46,173 nucleotides of DNA from Pseudomonas juntendi (lineage in GTDB: Bacteria; Pseudomonadota; Gammaproteobacteria; Pseudomonadales; Pseudomonadaceae): positions 1-46,173 of the forward strand of contig NZ_BLJG01000020.1 in NCBI RefSeq assembly GCF_009932375.1. The letters run 5' to 3'. Within the stretch, counting starts at the first letter, position 1. Each line of letters begins with the position of its first letter. Shown here piece by piece: positions 8,922 to 18,552 of the stretch. The position numbers were made by a program, and so were the translations under genes. Under the pieces are notes generated by a model that was given only the letters and a program-made list of their open reading frames with translations, was not told the DNA's origin and did no database searches.

Positions 8922-9179
8922 TCAACCCTGCTGGCAGCCCTCGCCCATGGCACGGTACTGGATGGTATGCACCTGGCCGTGGTGGTCTTCATAGGTCATG
9001 GTGGCAGGCACCACTTCGCAGACATTGGGAATGGTCGACAGGTCGATTACCCGCTTGATATCCAGGTTCATCGAGTAGTCGTACTGCTGGGCCACTGGCT
9101 GGGTGGAGACGGGCTTGGCCTCATCGGCGAGGGCGAACGAGGACATACCGACCAATGCAAGAATCAGTAATGGGTTCAT
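8922..9179 (-). CDS. Small secreted DUF2790 protein
   Basis: 85 aa. The N-terminus MNPLLILALVGMSSFALA reads as a signal peptide with cleavage before DEAKP, leaving a mature protein of about 67 residues with two cysteines that could form a disulfide. The motif YDYSMNLDIKRVIDLSTIPN and the YEDHHGQVHTIQYR tail match the DUF2790 family, which is common and multi-copy in pseudomonads. I chose the ATG at 9179, preceded by AAAAGGC; the in-frame ATG seven codons upstream (9200) would give the signal peptide a longer, charged start. Function is unknown. Confidence 0.82.
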   Translation of the reverse strand: MNPLLILALVGMSSFALADEAKPVSTQPVAQQYDYSMNLDIKRVIDLSTIPNVCEVVPATMTYEDHHGQVHTIQYRAMGEGCQQG

Positions 9180-9447
9180 GGTGTTTTGCCTTTTGAGCAT
9201 TCAAGCTGATCGATTGACTTCTAATGCCGTTTCCGGCGCGGAGAAGTTGCCATCTACGGTGAAGATGGCACGAAGTACCGATCCCGCTTCGTACTGCAGG
9301 GGGGATGCCTGAAATTCTACGCCTGGCGGTTAATAGTTGAACCCCGAACTCGGATATTCACTCTTGCCGAATTTGCAACAATCTGCGACAAAATACCCGC
9401 AAAGCATTACGCCAGAGCCTCTGCTCTGTACTCAGGAGAAATTCGCC

Positions 9448-9900
9448 ATTTCTGAACAATTAACCTGCTCGACACTTGCGGATACAGAACGCCGGCTGCT
9501 GGACCATTTTTACCGGCAACAAGGCTCGCGCATGCGCGCGGCAAGCGATGCGCAGTTGTGGGTAGCCAGGGGGCCGGGGATCATTGCCGGGCTGAGCCTG
9601 GCCAGGGTAACCGGGGGTTTCTGGCTGACCGGCCTGTTCGTCGACCCGCAACGGCGCCAGCAAGGGGTAGCCGGCAAACTGGTGAAGGCGGCGCTGGCCC
9701 AGGCTGACGGGCCAACCTGGCTGTTTTGCCACCCCGACCTGCTGCCGTTCTATCAACGCCTGGGTTTCGAACTGGCGCAGTGCCTGCCCGACACCCTGCA
9801 TGGCCGCTTGCAACGCTACCAGCGCAGCAAACGCCTGGTGGCCCTGCAGCAGGGTCAGTCGTCGCCTGCTTCCAGCCCTGGGAACAGCACGTCGGTGTAG
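9448..9900 (+). CDS. GNAT-family N-acetyltransferase, probable ATT start
   Basis: 150 aa. The acetyl-CoA-binding motif A is seen as [24 protein letters not shown], and [13 protein letters not shown] is the typical motif B. Substrate unknown. The frame has no ATG near the expected N-terminus. An AGGAG (9434-9438) stands nine bases before an ATT codon at 9448, where the protein would begin (M)[13 protein letters not shown]. The only earlier candidate is a TTG at 9337 with no ribosome site, which would add 37 residues of low-complexity-looking sequence. The 3' end overlaps the convergent def gene by 46 nt. Confidence 0.75.
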   Translation: MSEQLTCSTLADTERRLLDHFYRQQGSRMRAASDAQLWVARGPGIIAGLSLARVTGGFWLTGLFVDPQRRQQGVAGKLVKAALAQADGPTWLFCHPDLLPFYQRLGFELAQCLPDTLHGRLQRYQRSKRLVALQQGQSSPASSPGNSTSV

Positions 9901-10391
9901 CCGAACTTGGTAAAGTCCTGGATCCGCGATGGGTACAAACGCCCGATCAGGTGGTCGCACTCATGCTGCACCAGCCGCGCGTGGAAGCCTTCGGCAAAGC
10001 GGCGGATCGCGTTGCCCTGTGGGTCGATGCCCTCATAGCAAATGTGCTTGAAGCGTGGTACCACGCCGCGCAAGCCGGGCACCGACAGGCAACCTTCCCA
10101 ACCGTCTTCCAGTTCAGTGGAAGTCGGGGTGATGACCGGGTTCAGCAGGATGGTCTGCGGCACCGCTTCGGCGTCCGGGTACCGCTCGCTGCGTTCGAAG
10201 CCGAAAATCACCAGTTGCAGGTCGATGCCCACCTGCGGCGCGGCCAGGCCCACGCCGCCGACATGGCGCATGGTTTCAAACATGTCGTCGATCAGTTGCT
10301 GCAGCTCGCCGCTGCCCAGCAGCTGCGCGGGCACCGGCGCGGCAACGCGCAGCAGGCGCTCGTCGCCCATCTTGAGAATGTCACGGATCAT
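9855..10391 (-). CDS. def: Peptide deformylase
   Basis: 178 aa. All three conserved deformylase motifs are intact: GVGLAAPQ (residues 46-53), EGCLS with metal ligand Cys101, and QHECDHLIG with His143, Glu144 and His147. It removes the N-formyl group from nascent proteins at the ribosome exit. It is not next to fmt, so it is probably a second deformylase paralogue rather than the copy in the def-fmt operon. The ATG overlaps the TGA of the upstream YihY gene by 4 nt (ATGA), suggesting translational coupling, and no strong Shine-Dalgarno is visible. Confidence 0.93.
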   Translation of the reverse strand: MIRDILKMGDERLLRVAAPVPAQLLGSGELQQLIDDMFETMRHVGGVGLAAPQVGIDLQLVIFGFERSERYPDAEAVPQTILLNPVITPTSTELEDGWEGCLSVPGLRGVVPRFKHICYEGIDPQGNAIRRFAEGFHARLVQHECDHLIGRLYPSRIQDFTKFGYTDVLFPGLEAGDD

Positions 10392-11347
10392 CGGGGGTTA
10401 GGCTCGGAAGTCTGCGCCTGGCCCGAAGTGGGGTGCTCATGGCCCAGAACACTGATGGTCTGCGCGGGCGCGTGCTCGTCGAAATCCTTTTCACCGGGGT
10501 TTTTGCCCTCGGCCGACATGTGCTCGATCACCGCATTCATTTCGGCGCCAAGCAACAGCACAGCAGCCGAGATGTAGAAATACAGCAACAGCACGATGAT
10601 TGCACCAATGCTGCCGTACATGGCGTTGTAGTCAGCGAAGGTTTTCACGTAGTAGGCAAAGCCCAGCGACGCGATGATCCACACCACCACCGCCAGCACC
10701 GAGCCCGGCGTGATGAAGCGGAACTTCTGTTTCACATCAGGCATTACGTAGTAGATCAACGCGACCGCCACCATCAGCAGAAAGACGATCACCGGCCAGC
10801 GCAACACCGTCCACAAGGTGACGATGAACTCCTGCATGCCGATCTGGGCGGCGATCCACTCCATGACTTGCGGGCCAAGCACCATCAGCGCGGCGGCTGC
10901 CAACAGCATGCCGGCCAGGCCCACGGTGTAGAAAATGGATAACGGGATGCGCTTCCACACCGGCCGGCCCTCGGGCACATCATAGGCGGCGTTCATGGCG
11001 CTCATCATCAAGCGCACACCGGCCGATGCGGTCCACAAGGCAATCACGATACCGACCGACAACAGCCCGCCCTTGGATTGCTGTAGCTGGTCGATTACCG
11101 GGTTCACCTGCTCCAGGGCCTGGGGTGGCAATACCAGCTCCGATTGCAGGCGCAGCCAGGAGAAAAAGTCGGGCAGGTGCAAAAAGCCGATCAGGGCAAT
11201 CAGGAACAGCAAGAATGGGAATAGCGAGAACAGCGCCTGGTAGGCCAGCGCCGACGCATAGGTGGACATCTCGTCATCGAGAAATTCCTTGACGGTGCGC
11301 GCCAGCACGCGGTGCAAAGGCAGGCCCTGCAGGGCGGAAAAAATCAT
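10388..11347 (-). CDS. YihY/BrkB-family inner-membrane protein
   Basis: 319 aa. About six hydrophobic segments are visible (for example around [57 protein letters not shown] and [27 protein letters not shown]). The sequence matches the YihY/BrkB family, once mislabelled ribonuclease BN; its molecular role is unsettled. The hydrophilic C-terminal tail of about 50 residues is rich in charged residues and Pro. GGAGA precedes the ATG. It is coupled by a 4-nt overlap to def downstream. Confidence 0.88.
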   Translation of the reverse strand: MIFSALQGLPLHRVLARTVKEFLDDEMSTYASALAYQALFSLFPFLLFLIALIGFLHLPDFFSWLRLQSELVLPPQALEQVNPVIDQLQQSKGGLLSVGIVIALWTASAGVRLMMSAMNAAYDVPEGRPVWKRIPLSIFYTVGLAGMLLAAAALMVLGPQVMEWIAAQIGMQEFIVTLWTVLRWPVIVFLLMVAVALIYYVMPDVKQKFRFITPGSVLAVVVWIIASLGFAYYVKTFADYNAMYGSIGAIIVLLLYFYISAAVLLLGAEMNAVIEHMSAEGKNPGEKDFDEHAPAQTISVLGHEHPTSGQAQTSEPNPR

Positions 11348-11453
11348 AGCGTCTCCTTTCGCCGCTTGATCGAATCAACACACAAGTCTAATAGACCGTG
11401 CCGATGCTGTGCTGCTCCCAGTCGCGATTGAAGAAATTGGCGGCAAAAGTAAC

Positions 11454-11481
11454 GGCCCCTCCGCACGCATGCGAAGAGGCC
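11454..11481 (-). terminator. Probable terminator of the CsbD-like gene
   Basis: An imperfect stem-loop (GGC..CTC.CGCA / TGCG..GAG.GCC, loop CGCA) lies about 20 nt downstream of the csbD-like stop; on the minus strand it is followed by GTTACTTTT. The fit is moderate. Confidence 0.4.
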
Positions 11482-11499
11482 GGCACAGGCGTGTTCAGA

Positions 11500-11679
11500 T
11501 CACGGTTTTTTTACCGCGTCCTTCACATCGCCCTTCACTTGCTGCGCCTCGCCTTTGAGCTCTTGCGCCTTGCCCTCGGCACGCAGCTTGTCGTTGTCGG
11601 TCACCTTGCCGACACCTTGTTTCACGTTGCCCATCGCCTCATTGGCCAGGCCTTTGACTTTGTCTTTAGTACCGCTCAT
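11500..11679 (-). CDS. CsbD-like stress protein (59 aa)
   Basis: Short gene read directly from the minus strand: it begins [20 protein letters not shown] and continues with a second [20 protein letters not shown] segment ending DAVKKP. This is the CsbD pattern of K/G/A/E-rich, hydrophilic amphipathic helices with a 'KGKxxExxGxxK' rhythm. Family members are small soluble proteins induced by general stress; their biochemical role is unknown. An AGGAG site lies seven bases before the ATG, and a terminator-like hairpin follows the stop. It is monocistronic, between yihY and the beta-helix protein gene. A long opposite-strand frame covers it but shows no coding character here. Confidence 0.85.
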   Translation of the reverse strand: MSGTKDKVKGLANEAMGNVKQGVGKVTDNDKLRAEGKAQELKGEAQQVKGDVKDAVKKP

Positions 11680-11901
11680 GGCAAAACTCCTGCAAATGGA
11701 GACACGTGTACAGTGTCGACAAAAGGTGGACCCAGCACCCAGCGTAAGAGTTTCAACGAATTTTCACCCCGCAAGCCAAGCGGTCAATCTACGGGCGAAT
11801 ACCGCACCAAATCACACAGGCAGCCCTGCGTTGACGCCACGGCTCCCCTAGAATGCGGTGCAAATGTGCGCCTCAAGCCAGGCGAGCACACGACAAGAAC
11901 A

Positions 11902-13395
11902 ATGTTTTCGGATACCCGCCCCATGCGTCTGATGCCTGCACTGCTGGCCTTGCTGCCACTGCTGCCCCTGTCCACCCTGGCCACCGCTGCCGCCAGCCCT
12001 GAAACCCTGCGTGTCGAGCGTTACACCGACGACGGCAACCCCGGCACCCTGCGCTGGGCCATTGAAACCAGTAACCGGAACCCCGGCCATTACCGTATCG
12101 ACATCGCCGCCGTGGGCAAGCCACCTTATGTGATCCGCCCCAGCCACGCGCTGCCGGAAATCAAAGGCCCGGTCAGCATCACCGGGCTGGCCTGGGCACG
12201 CGAGGGTCAGTACATTGCCATCGACGGCTCCGCCTACATCAAGGACCAGGGTGTTCGCACCTGCCCCGGCGCCCTGCCCGGCCAGTTCGGCACCAATGTG
12301 CGCACCACCACCAACCCTGGGCTGGTGCTGCGTGACACTCAGGGCGTGCAACTGCGCGGCCTGGAAGTGCGCAATTTCTGCATCGGCATCCTGGTCAACC
12401 GCGCCAGCCACAACGTCATCGAAGACAACCGCATCGTCGCCAACAAAGGCGGCGCCGGCATCATGCTGACTGGCGACGACGGCGCGGGTAACCCCACTGC
12501 CACCACCACCACCAACAACAAGGTGCTGCGCAACCAACTGATCGACAACGGGGATGGGCTGGAGCTGACCCGTGGCGCAGCATTCAACCTGGTAGCCGAC
12601 AACCTGTTCCGCTCCACAGCAGCCAACCCCGAGCCCTCACAGGGTATCGAGATTCTGCTGGGCAACGACAACAGCGTGGTGCGCAACCGCTTCGAGAACT
12701 ACTCCGACGGCCTGCAGATCAACTGGGGCAAACGCAACTACCTGGCGGCCAACACCTTCAGCGGCAACTCGATCGGGGTCAGCGTCACCGGTGAGGGCAA
12801 CATCCTCGACGGCAACCTGATCCACGGCAACCGCATCGGCGTGGCCCTGCGCCCGGAGCCTGAGGTGACTACCACACGCCTCAGCGGGAACCGCATCTGG
12901 GCCAACAGCCAGGATATCCGCCGCTGCCAGGCGGGCGGCTCATGCGTACCCGGGCAGCGCACCGGGGCCATCGTGTTTGGCGTGCCAGCCCAGGCACACG
13001 CCTTGTATGTGGGCTCACGCGGGGTTGGCGCCGACCTGCCAAAGCAGGACCAGGCACTTATCTGCAACGCCAAGGGCGAGCCCAAGCCGTGCCAGCCGCT
13101 GCCCAACCACAATCAGCCGGCACCACGGCTGCTGGCGCTGGAAGGCAATGTGCTGCGCGGTGAAGTACAGGGGCCGGCATCGAGCCTGCTGCGCGTTGAG
13201 TTCTTCGGCAATGCCCAGGCCGACGCCACCGAGGCCGAGCACTACCTTGGCGAAGTGCAGGTGAACAGTGACGCACAAGGGCAGGCACGGTTTGCCCAGG
13301 CGCTGGACGACATCGCCGGGTTGCGCAGCTTCACCGCGACCGTGACCACCGCTGACGGGGCAACCTCCGAGCTGAGCCCGCCGCTTCGTCGCTGA
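11902..13395 (+). CDS. Secreted parallel beta-helix repeat protein
   Basis: 497 aa from the first of three close ATGs (11902, 11923, 11932); none has a strong ribosome site, so the start is uncertain by up to 10 residues. The N-terminus carries a signal peptide, MRLMPALLALLPLLPLSTLATAAA. The central region (about residues 140-360) repeats the pectate-lyase-like PbH1 rhythm: GLEVRNFCIGILV, HNVIEDNRIVANKG, NKVLRNQLIDNGDGLEL, NSVVRNRFENYSDGLQI, NYLAANTFSGNSIGVSV, GNILDGNLIHGNRIGVAL. This predicts a right-handed parallel beta-helix, as in NosD-like and carbohydrate-active proteins. A C-terminal beta-rich domain of about 100 residues follows. Four cysteines are clustered late (RCQAGGSC, ICNAKGEPKPC). 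The substrate is not known and no lyase catalytic triad was identified. Confidence 0.8.
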   Translation: MFSDTRPMRLMPALLALLPLLPLSTLATAAASPETLRVERYTDDGNPGTLRWAIETSNRNPGHYRIDIAAVGKPPYVIRPSHALPEIKGPVSITGLAWAREGQYIAIDGSAYIKDQGVRTCPGALPGQFGTNVRTTTNPGLVLRDTQGVQLRGLEVRNFCIGILVNRASHNVIEDNRIVANKGGAGIMLTGDDGAGNPTATTTTNNKVLRNQLIDNGDGLELTRGAAFNLVADNLFRSTAANPEPSQGIEILLGNDNSVVRNRFENYSDGLQINWGKRNYLAANTFSGNSIGVSVTGEGNILDGNLIHGNRIGVALRPEPEVTTTRLSGNRIWANSQDIRRCQAGGSCVPGQRTGAIVFGVPAQAHALYVGSRGVGADLPKQDQALICNAKGEPKPCQPLPNHNQPAPRLLALEGNVLRGEVQGPASSLLRVEFFGNAQADATEAEHYLGEVQVNSDAQGQARFAQALDDIAGLRSFTATVTTADGATSELSPPLRR

Positions 13396-13559
13396 CGCAC
13401 CGCCAGGGCCGGCTGATGGCGGGGGTGGGGCGCAACCCAAGGCAGCGCCCGCGCCCCCCGCCTGGCGCGCCCGCAGCAGGCACAACCATCAAACCTTGCC
13501 CCGCCCCGTGGCACCCCTCACAATGCAGGCCTTCATAGCGTCAACCCGCAGGAACCTGC

Positions 13560-13940
13560 ATGAAACTCGACAAACCCGCCGCCATCGCCCGGCGCAACCA
13601 AGCACTGGCCCGCCCGGTGCTGAACAGCAGCAACACCCTGTTCGCCATTCTGGACAACAAACGCAACCTGTGGTGGTTCGAAGTGCCGGTGGCGCTGCTG
13701 GGCAAGGGCCAGGCCGACTGGGTCAACCTGCTGCTGCACACCCCGCAAACCGACGAGCTGCAGCACCTGAAAGTGCCGACCAACTTCCTCAAGGCCCACC
13801 TGGAGCAGATGGAAGTGCGCAAGCCTGGCAAGCGCCGCTCGACCATCAGCCTGGCGCTGAGCGCCGACCGCGACTCGCTGCTGCGCGACACCCGCCCAGG
13901 TGGCGAGCAGCTGGACTTCCGCAACTTCGTTCAGGCCTGA
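13560..13940 (+). CDS. Conserved hypothetical protein (126 aa)
   Basis: 126 aa, soluble, basic, with no signal peptide or membrane segment. The middle (LFAILDNKRNLWWFEVPVALL) is beta-rich and the C-terminal part has charged helices. I do not recognise a named family. The ATG follows GCAGGAACCTGC, an acceptable ribosome site. Its stop codon abuts the stop codon of the convergent CvfB-like gene inside a 16-bp palindrome, so the two transcripts meet here. Confidence 0.7.
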   Translation: MKLDKPAAIARRNQALARPVLNSSNTLFAILDNKRNLWWFEVPVALLGKGQADWVNLLLHTPQTDELQHLKVPTNFLKAHLEQMEVRKPGKRRSTISLALSADRDSLLRDTRPGGEQLDFRNFVQA

Positions 13941-13948
13941 TCAGGCCT
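13933..13948. terminator. 16-bp palindrome spanning two abutting stop codons
   Basis: AGGCCTGATCAGGCCT is a perfect palindrome whose centre is TGA|TCA, the two convergent stop codons. It can form an AGGCC/GGCCT hairpin with a TGATCA loop, followed by TTTTC on the plus strand. It may be a compact bidirectional terminator. Confidence 0.4.
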
Positions 13949-14777
13949 TTTCGATCCGGTCGTCATGGATGACGATCAAGCCCTGCTTGAACAAGCCGCC
14001 AATGGCTTTCTTGAAGTTGCCCTTGCTGACATTGAACAGCTTGCTGATCAACGCCGGGTCGCTCTTGTCACACACCCCCAGCACCCCGCCTTCGGCCTCC
14101 AGGCGCGCCATGATCTGCTCCTGCAGGCTGTCGGCCAGGGCGGCGCCCACCGGCTGCAGGCTGAGGGCGATCTTGCCGTCGTGGCGCAGTTCCTTGATGA
14201 AACCCTTCTCGTGCATGCCCGAGCGCAGGAACTTGAACACTTCGTTCTTGTGGATCAGGCCCCAGTGGCGGTTGTTGATGATGGCCTTGAAGCCCATCGG
14301 CGTTTCGCCAGCCACCAACAGCTCGACCGGCTGCCCGACCTTGTAATCGGCCGGGGCCACGTCGAGGTAGCGGTCCAGGCGGGACGTGGCGGTGATGCGG
14401 CGGGTGCGCTTGTCGAGGTACACGTGCACCACGCAGTAGTCGCCGATCTTCAACGGCCGCGCCTCTTCCGAGTACGGCATCAACAGGTCCTTGGACAAGC
14501 CCCAGTCGAGGAAGATGCCGGCACCGTTGATGTCCTTGACCTTGAGGCTGGCAAACTCACCGACCTGCACCTTGGGCTTCTCGGTGGTCGCAATCAGCTG
14601 GTCTTCGCTGTCCAGGTAGATGAACACGTTCAACCAGTCATCGACTTCGGTTTCGGCGTTTTTCGGGATATAGCGCCCGGGCAGCAGGATCTCGCCATCG
14701 GCGCCGCCGTCCAGGTACAGACCGAAGTCCACGTGTTTCACGATTTGCAAACTGTTGTAACGCCCAAGCAGAGCCAT
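13941..14777 (-). CDS. S1-domain RNA-binding protein, CvfB/YitL family
   Basis: 278 aa, the usual CvfB length. The N-terminal S1-like fold begins at MALLGRYNSLQIVKHVDFGLYLDGG, a second S1 repeat is seen at VGEFASLKVKDINGAGIFLDWGLSKDLLMP, a third around GFKAIINNRHWGLIHKNEVF, and a C-terminal winged-helix segment runs through KSDPALISKLFNVSKGNFKKAIGGLFKQGLI. In Gram-positives the family affects virulence-gene expression through RNA binding; the role in pseudomonads is not established. The ATG is preceded by TGAGGATCATCGGAA. It is convergent with the gene at 13560. Confidence 0.87.
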   Translation of the reverse strand: MALLGRYNSLQIVKHVDFGLYLDGGADGEILLPGRYIPKNAETEVDDWLNVFIYLDSEDQLIATTEKPKVQVGEFASLKVKDINGAGIFLDWGLSKDLLMPYSEEARPLKIGDYCVVHVYLDKRTRRITATSRLDRYLDVAPADYKVGQPVELLVAGETPMGFKAIINNRHWGLIHKNEVFKFLRSGMHEKGFIKELRHDGKIALSLQPVGAALADSLQEQIMARLEAEGGVLGVCDKSDPALISKLFNVSKGNFKKAIGGLFKQGLIVIHDDRIEKA

Positions 14778-14907
14778 TTCCGATGATCCTCATGACAAGG
14801 CGGCTATTCTACACCTGAAGCCAGCGCGCCGCCCGACCGCTGATGCAGTGGAACCGCCGTGCCCCCCTCGCGTCTACCGTCTGGCCAGCCACTGCAAGGA
14901 ACAGCCC

Positions 14908-15771
14908 ATGCCTTCACGCCTGTCCAAAGCCCTGCTCATCGCCCTTGGATTCGCCCTGGCCCTAGGCGCCTGCAGCCGCATGGACCTGGCCTACCGCAAC
15001 CTCGACCGCCTGGTGCCGTGGTCGCTGGGCGACTACCTGGACATGAACGGCACGCAAAAGGCCTTGCTCGACGACCGCCTCAAGCAACACCTGGCCTGGC
15101 ACTGCAAGACCCAGTTACCGGGCTACCTCGACTGGCTGGAGCGGGTCCGCGCCATGGTCGCCGACAACCAGGTGACCGACCAGGCGCTGCAGCAACGCAC
15201 CCGCGAAGCGCGCCAGGCGATTGGCCGTGTGGCAGAGGAAATCACCCCTTCGGCGACCGAGTTGTTGCGCGGCATGAGCGACCGCCAGGTGGCCGAAATG
15301 CGTGAAGCGTTCCGCGACGACATCGCCGAGCGGCAAAAAGAGTACGTCGATACCCCGCTGGCCGAGCAGGTCAGCGAGCGCAGCGCGCGTATGGAAAAAC
15401 GCCTGAGCGCCTGGTTTGGCCCACTGTCCGCGGTGCAGAAGCAACGCGTACAAGCCTGGTCAGCAGCGCTGGGCGACCAGAACCGCGAATGGATCGCCAA
15501 CCGCGCCCACTGGCAGCAACAGCTGCTGCTGGCGATGAACCAACGCAACGACGCCAGCTTCGAGCCGCGCCTGGCAACCTTGTTGCAACACAAGGAAAGC
15601 CTGTGGACGCCGGAATACCGCGCGGCCTTCCAGAACACCGAGCAACAGGCGCGCAGCCTGTTGGTAGACCTGGTGCAGCAAAGTAGCGTGCAGCAACGGC
15701 AGTTGCTGCAAGCGCGGTTGGCCAAGGTGCGCGACCACTTTAGTGAGCTGAAGTGCCTGAAGAGTGCCTGA
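14908..15771 (+). CDS. Lipoprotein, DUF6279-like
   Basis: 287 aa. The start MPSRLSKALLIALGFALALGAC ends in a lipobox (LGAC, Cys22), so the protein should be lipidated and sorted to the outer membrane, since Ser follows the Cys. The mature part is almost entirely helical and rich in Gln, Arg and Glu, with the conserved opening YRNLDRLVPWSLGDYLDMN and a WHCKTQLPGYLDWLERV segment typical of this uncharacterised proteobacterial lipoprotein family. AAGGA precedes the ATG at 14908; an earlier in-frame ATG at 14848 would place the lipobox too far in. Function unknown. Confidence 0.82.
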   Translation: MPSRLSKALLIALGFALALGACSRMDLAYRNLDRLVPWSLGDYLDMNGTQKALLDDRLKQHLAWHCKTQLPGYLDWLERVRAMVADNQVTDQALQQRTREARQAIGRVAEEITPSATELLRGMSDRQVAEMREAFRDDIAERQKEYVDTPLAEQVSERSARMEKRLSAWFGPLSAVQKQRVQAWSAALGDQNREWIANRAHWQQQLLLAMNQRNDASFEPRLATLLQHKESLWTPEYRAAFQNTEQQARSLLVDLVQQSSVQQRQLLQARLAKVRDHFSELKCLKSA

Positions 15772-15803
15772 AGGCGTGAGGGGCTTGGCCTGCAACACCG
15801 CCA

Positions 15804-17519
15804 TCAGCGCCCCTTGCGCCGATACGGGAACACGTCGATCACCTTCCCCTCGCCAATGGCCGCCTGCAGGCCCTTCCAGTAATCCGCGTCATACAGCTCG
15901 CCGTGCAAGCGGCTGAACAAGCGCCGCTGGCCCATGTCGGCAAACAGAAACGGCGGAAACTCTTCGGGGAACACATCGTGCGGCCCGATCGAATACCACG
16001 GCTCGCCCGACAGCTCGTCTTCCGGATACCGCGGTGGCGGTATGTGGCGGAAATTCACCTCGGTCAGAAAGCAGATTTCGTCATAGTCATAGAACACCAC
16101 CCGCCCATGCCGGGTGACGCCAAAGTTCTTCAACAGCATGTCACCAGGAAAAATGTTCGCTGCCGCCAGTTGCTTGATGGCCAGGCCGTAGTCTTCCAGC
16201 GCCGCCAGTACCTGGCCTTCGCCCGCGCGCTCCAGGTACAGGTTCAGCGGGGTCATGCGCCGCTCGGTCCAGCAGTGGCGCACCAGCACCGTGTCGCCCT
16301 CCAGGGCCACGGTCGAGGGCGCCACTTCGAGCAACTCGGCCAGGCAATCGGGCTCGAACTTGCTGCGTGGGAAACGAAAATCGGCGAACTCCTGGGTATC
16401 GGCCATGCGCCCTACCCGATCCACGCTTTTCACCAGCCGGTACTTGTCGATCACCGTGGCGCGGTCAACGGTTTTAGACGGTGAAAAGCGGTCTTTGATG
16501 ACCTTGAACACGGTGTTGAAACCCGGCAGGGTGAACACGCTCATGACCATGCCGCGCACCCCCGGCGCCATGACGAAACGGTCGTCGCTGTTGGCCAGGT
16601 GGTTGATCAAGGCCCGGTAGAACTCCGACTTGCCTTGCTTGTAGAAACCGATCGACGTGTACAGCTCGGCAATGTGCTTGCCCGGCAGAATGCGCTTGAG
16701 AAAATGCACGAACTCGGCCGGCACCGGCACATCGGCCATGAAGTAGGAGCGGGTGAACGAGAAGATGATCGACACCTCGGCTTCGTCGGTGATCAACCCG
16801 TCCACCTCGATGCCATGGCCTTCGCGGTGCAGCAAGGGAATCACCAAGGGCCATTGCTCATCGCGGTTGTACAGGCGGCCGACCAGGTAGGCACCTTTGT
16901 TGCGATACAGCACGGGCACGAACAGCTCCACCGCCAGCTCCGGGTCCTTGCAAACCCAGTCGGGCAGGCATTCGCGCACCTGCGCTTCCAGCCGTGCCAG
17001 GTCACCCTCCAGGTCACCGTAGGCGACATCGAACGGGTAGTCGGCGAAGATCGCCTGCAGCATTCCCTTCAGGCTACCGCCCAGCGCATAGGTACGGGTT
17101 TGCGCGGCGCGCTCACGCCCGCGCAGCGACGGCCGGGTGGTGTGGATGAACATGCAACCATCGCTGATCTGGTCGTGGCTGAACAGGCTGCAGAACAGCG
17201 AGTTGTACCAGGTCTCGGCCAACTCGTCGTCCAGCCGGGGGTCGATCTGCTGGATGTAGGCGTGTTTGGCCAGCGGCCACTGCGCCACGTCCAGCAACAC
17301 CGGCGCGGGGAAGGCCTGGCGCAGCCAGCCGTTGACCTCGGCGACTTTTTCTTCATACAGGCTGATGCGCGCAGCCGCGGCCTGCTGGATTTCCTGCCAG
17401 CGCGCCTGTTCGAAGCGCTGGCGGGCGCCGAGGGTGATGCGCTGGAAGTGGTCACGGTAATCGTCGAAGCCCGCCAGGATGGTGCGGGCGATTTCGACAG
17501 CGGGCCAGGGTTGGGGCAT
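15804..17519 (-). CDS. aceK: Isocitrate dehydrogenase kinase/phosphatase
   Basis: 571 aa, matching AceK length. It is a bifunctional enzyme that phosphorylates and dephosphorylates isocitrate dehydrogenase to steer carbon into the glyoxylate bypass. Conserved blocks are present: [21 protein letters not shown] in the N-terminal regulatory part, a central [26 protein letters not shown] segment holding the kinase-like ATP-binding region, and the acidic [11 protein letters not shown] near residues 476-484. The start is the ATG reading [15 protein letters not shown], with GAGGTG before it. Here aceK is not beside aceA or aceB, the usual pseudomonad situation. It may help balance acetyl-CoA flux from the nearby fatty-acid genes, which is inference only. 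Confidence 0.93.
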   Translation of the reverse strand: MPQPWPAVEIARTILAGFDDYRDHFQRITLGARQRFEQARWQEIQQAAAARISLYEEKVAEVNGWLRQAFPAPVLLDVAQWPLAKHAYIQQIDPRLDDELAETWYNSLFCSLFSHDQISDGCMFIHTTRPSLRGRERAAQTRTYALGGSLKGMLQAIFADYPFDVAYGDLEGDLARLEAQVRECLPDWVCKDPELAVELFVPVLYRNKGAYLVGRLYNRDEQWPLVIPLLHREGHGIEVDGLITDEAEVSIIFSFTRSYFMADVPVPAEFVHFLKRILPGKHIAELYTSIGFYKQGKSEFYRALINHLANSDDRFVMAPGVRGMVMSVFTLPGFNTVFKVIKDRFSPSKTVDRATVIDKYRLVKSVDRVGRMADTQEFADFRFPRSKFEPDCLAELLEVAPSTVALEGDTVLVRHCWTERRMTPLNLYLERAGEGQVLAALEDYGLAIKQLAAANIFPGDMLLKNFGVTRHGRVVFYDYDEICFLTEVNFRHIPPPRYPEDELSGEPWYSIGPHDVFPEEFPPFLFADMGQRRLFSRLHGELYDADYWKGLQAAIGEGKVIDVFPYRRKGR

Positions 17520-17663
17520 GCCGGGCACCTCATGGGTGAATGAGTTACACAGCTTAGTCGGCCTGACGCAAATGCGGGCCAGGTTCACTGCGCAAGAAAG
17601 CACAAGTATCGCCCCGCCCCCTCGCGTACACTCGCGCCCCTGCCCTGCCCTCCGGAGACCGTT

Positions 17664-18539
17664 GTGAGCCCGATTGCCCTAACCCGCCTGCTGACCCTTG
17701 CTGCCGTCTGGGGGGCGAGTTTCCTGTTCATGCGCATTATCGCCCCCGAGCTGGGCACGGTGCCGACCGCGTTCTTTCGGGTCTCGATCGCCTGCCTGGG
17801 CCTGGTCGCCATCGTCGCCGCCAGCCGCGTGCGCTGGGACTTCCAGGGCAAGCTCGGGGCCTGCCTGGTACTGGGCATGATCAACTCCGGCATCCCGGCA
17901 ACCTTCTATTCAGTAGCTGCCCAGGTGCTGCCAGCCGGTTACTCGGCGATCTTCAACGCCACCACGCCACTGATGGGCGTGCTGATCGGCGTGCTGTGCT
18001 TCCGTGAACCCATGACGTTGGCCAAGCTCTGCGGCATTTTCCTTGGCCTGCTCGGTGTCGGCATCCTCAGCGGGGCCGGGCCGGTGGCCCTGGACATGGC
18101 CCTGCTGCAAGGCGCCCTGGCGTGCCTGGCAGCTACCACCTGCTACGGCTTTGCCGGGTTCCTCGCGCGGCGCTGGGTCAGCGGCCTGGACAGCCGCCTG
18201 TCGGCGCTGGGCAGCATGCTCGGCGCTACGCTGATGCTCAGCCCGCTGTTCGCCTGGAGCGCCCTCAGCCAGCCGCCCGCCAGCTGGGGCGGCTGGCAGG
18301 TCTGGCTGTCGCTGCTCGGCCTGGGCCTGCTGTGCACGGCATTCGCCTATATCCTGTACTTCCGTCTGCTGGCAGAAATAGGCCCGGTAAAGGCCAGCAC
18401 CGTGACCTTCCTGATCCCGGTGTTCGGCGTGCTATGGGGCGCATGGCTGCTGGACGAGCCGCTGTCGCTGGCGCACCTGTATGGCGGCCTGCTGATTGCT
18501 GTGGCCTTGTGGCTGGTACTGCGCCCGGCGCGCAATTGA
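17664..18539 (+). CDS. EamA/DMT-family transporter
   Basis: 291 aa, ten predicted membrane helices in two EamA repeats ([19 protein letters not shown] opens the first; the second covers [19 protein letters not shown] to the C-terminus, with the conserved [29 protein letters not shown] near the end). Drug/metabolite transporters of this family usually export amino acids or other metabolites; the substrate is not predictable. The start is GTG at 17664 with GGAGA seven bases upstream. The DUF4265 gene follows 13 nt later and is probably co-transcribed. Confidence 0.87.
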   Translation: MSPIALTRLLTLAAVWGASFLFMRIIAPELGTVPTAFFRVSIACLGLVAIVAASRVRWDFQGKLGACLVLGMINSGIPATFYSVAAQVLPAGYSAIFNATTPLMGVLIGVLCFREPMTLAKLCGIFLGLLGVGILSGAGPVALDMALLQGALACLAATTCYGFAGFLARRWVSGLDSRLSALGSMLGATLMLSPLFAWSALSQPPASWGGWQVWLSLLGLGLLCTAFAYILYFRLLAEIGPVKASTVTFLIPVFGVLWGAWLLDEPLSLAHLYGGLLIAVALWLVLRPARN

Positions 18540-18552
18540 CCGGGAGAACGGC

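Noticed and set aside
9337..9447. TTG start extending the GNAT protein by 37 residues
   Set aside because: No ribosome site precedes the TTG and the added residues lack the conserved acetyltransferase character, while AGGAG is ideally placed for ATT at 9448.
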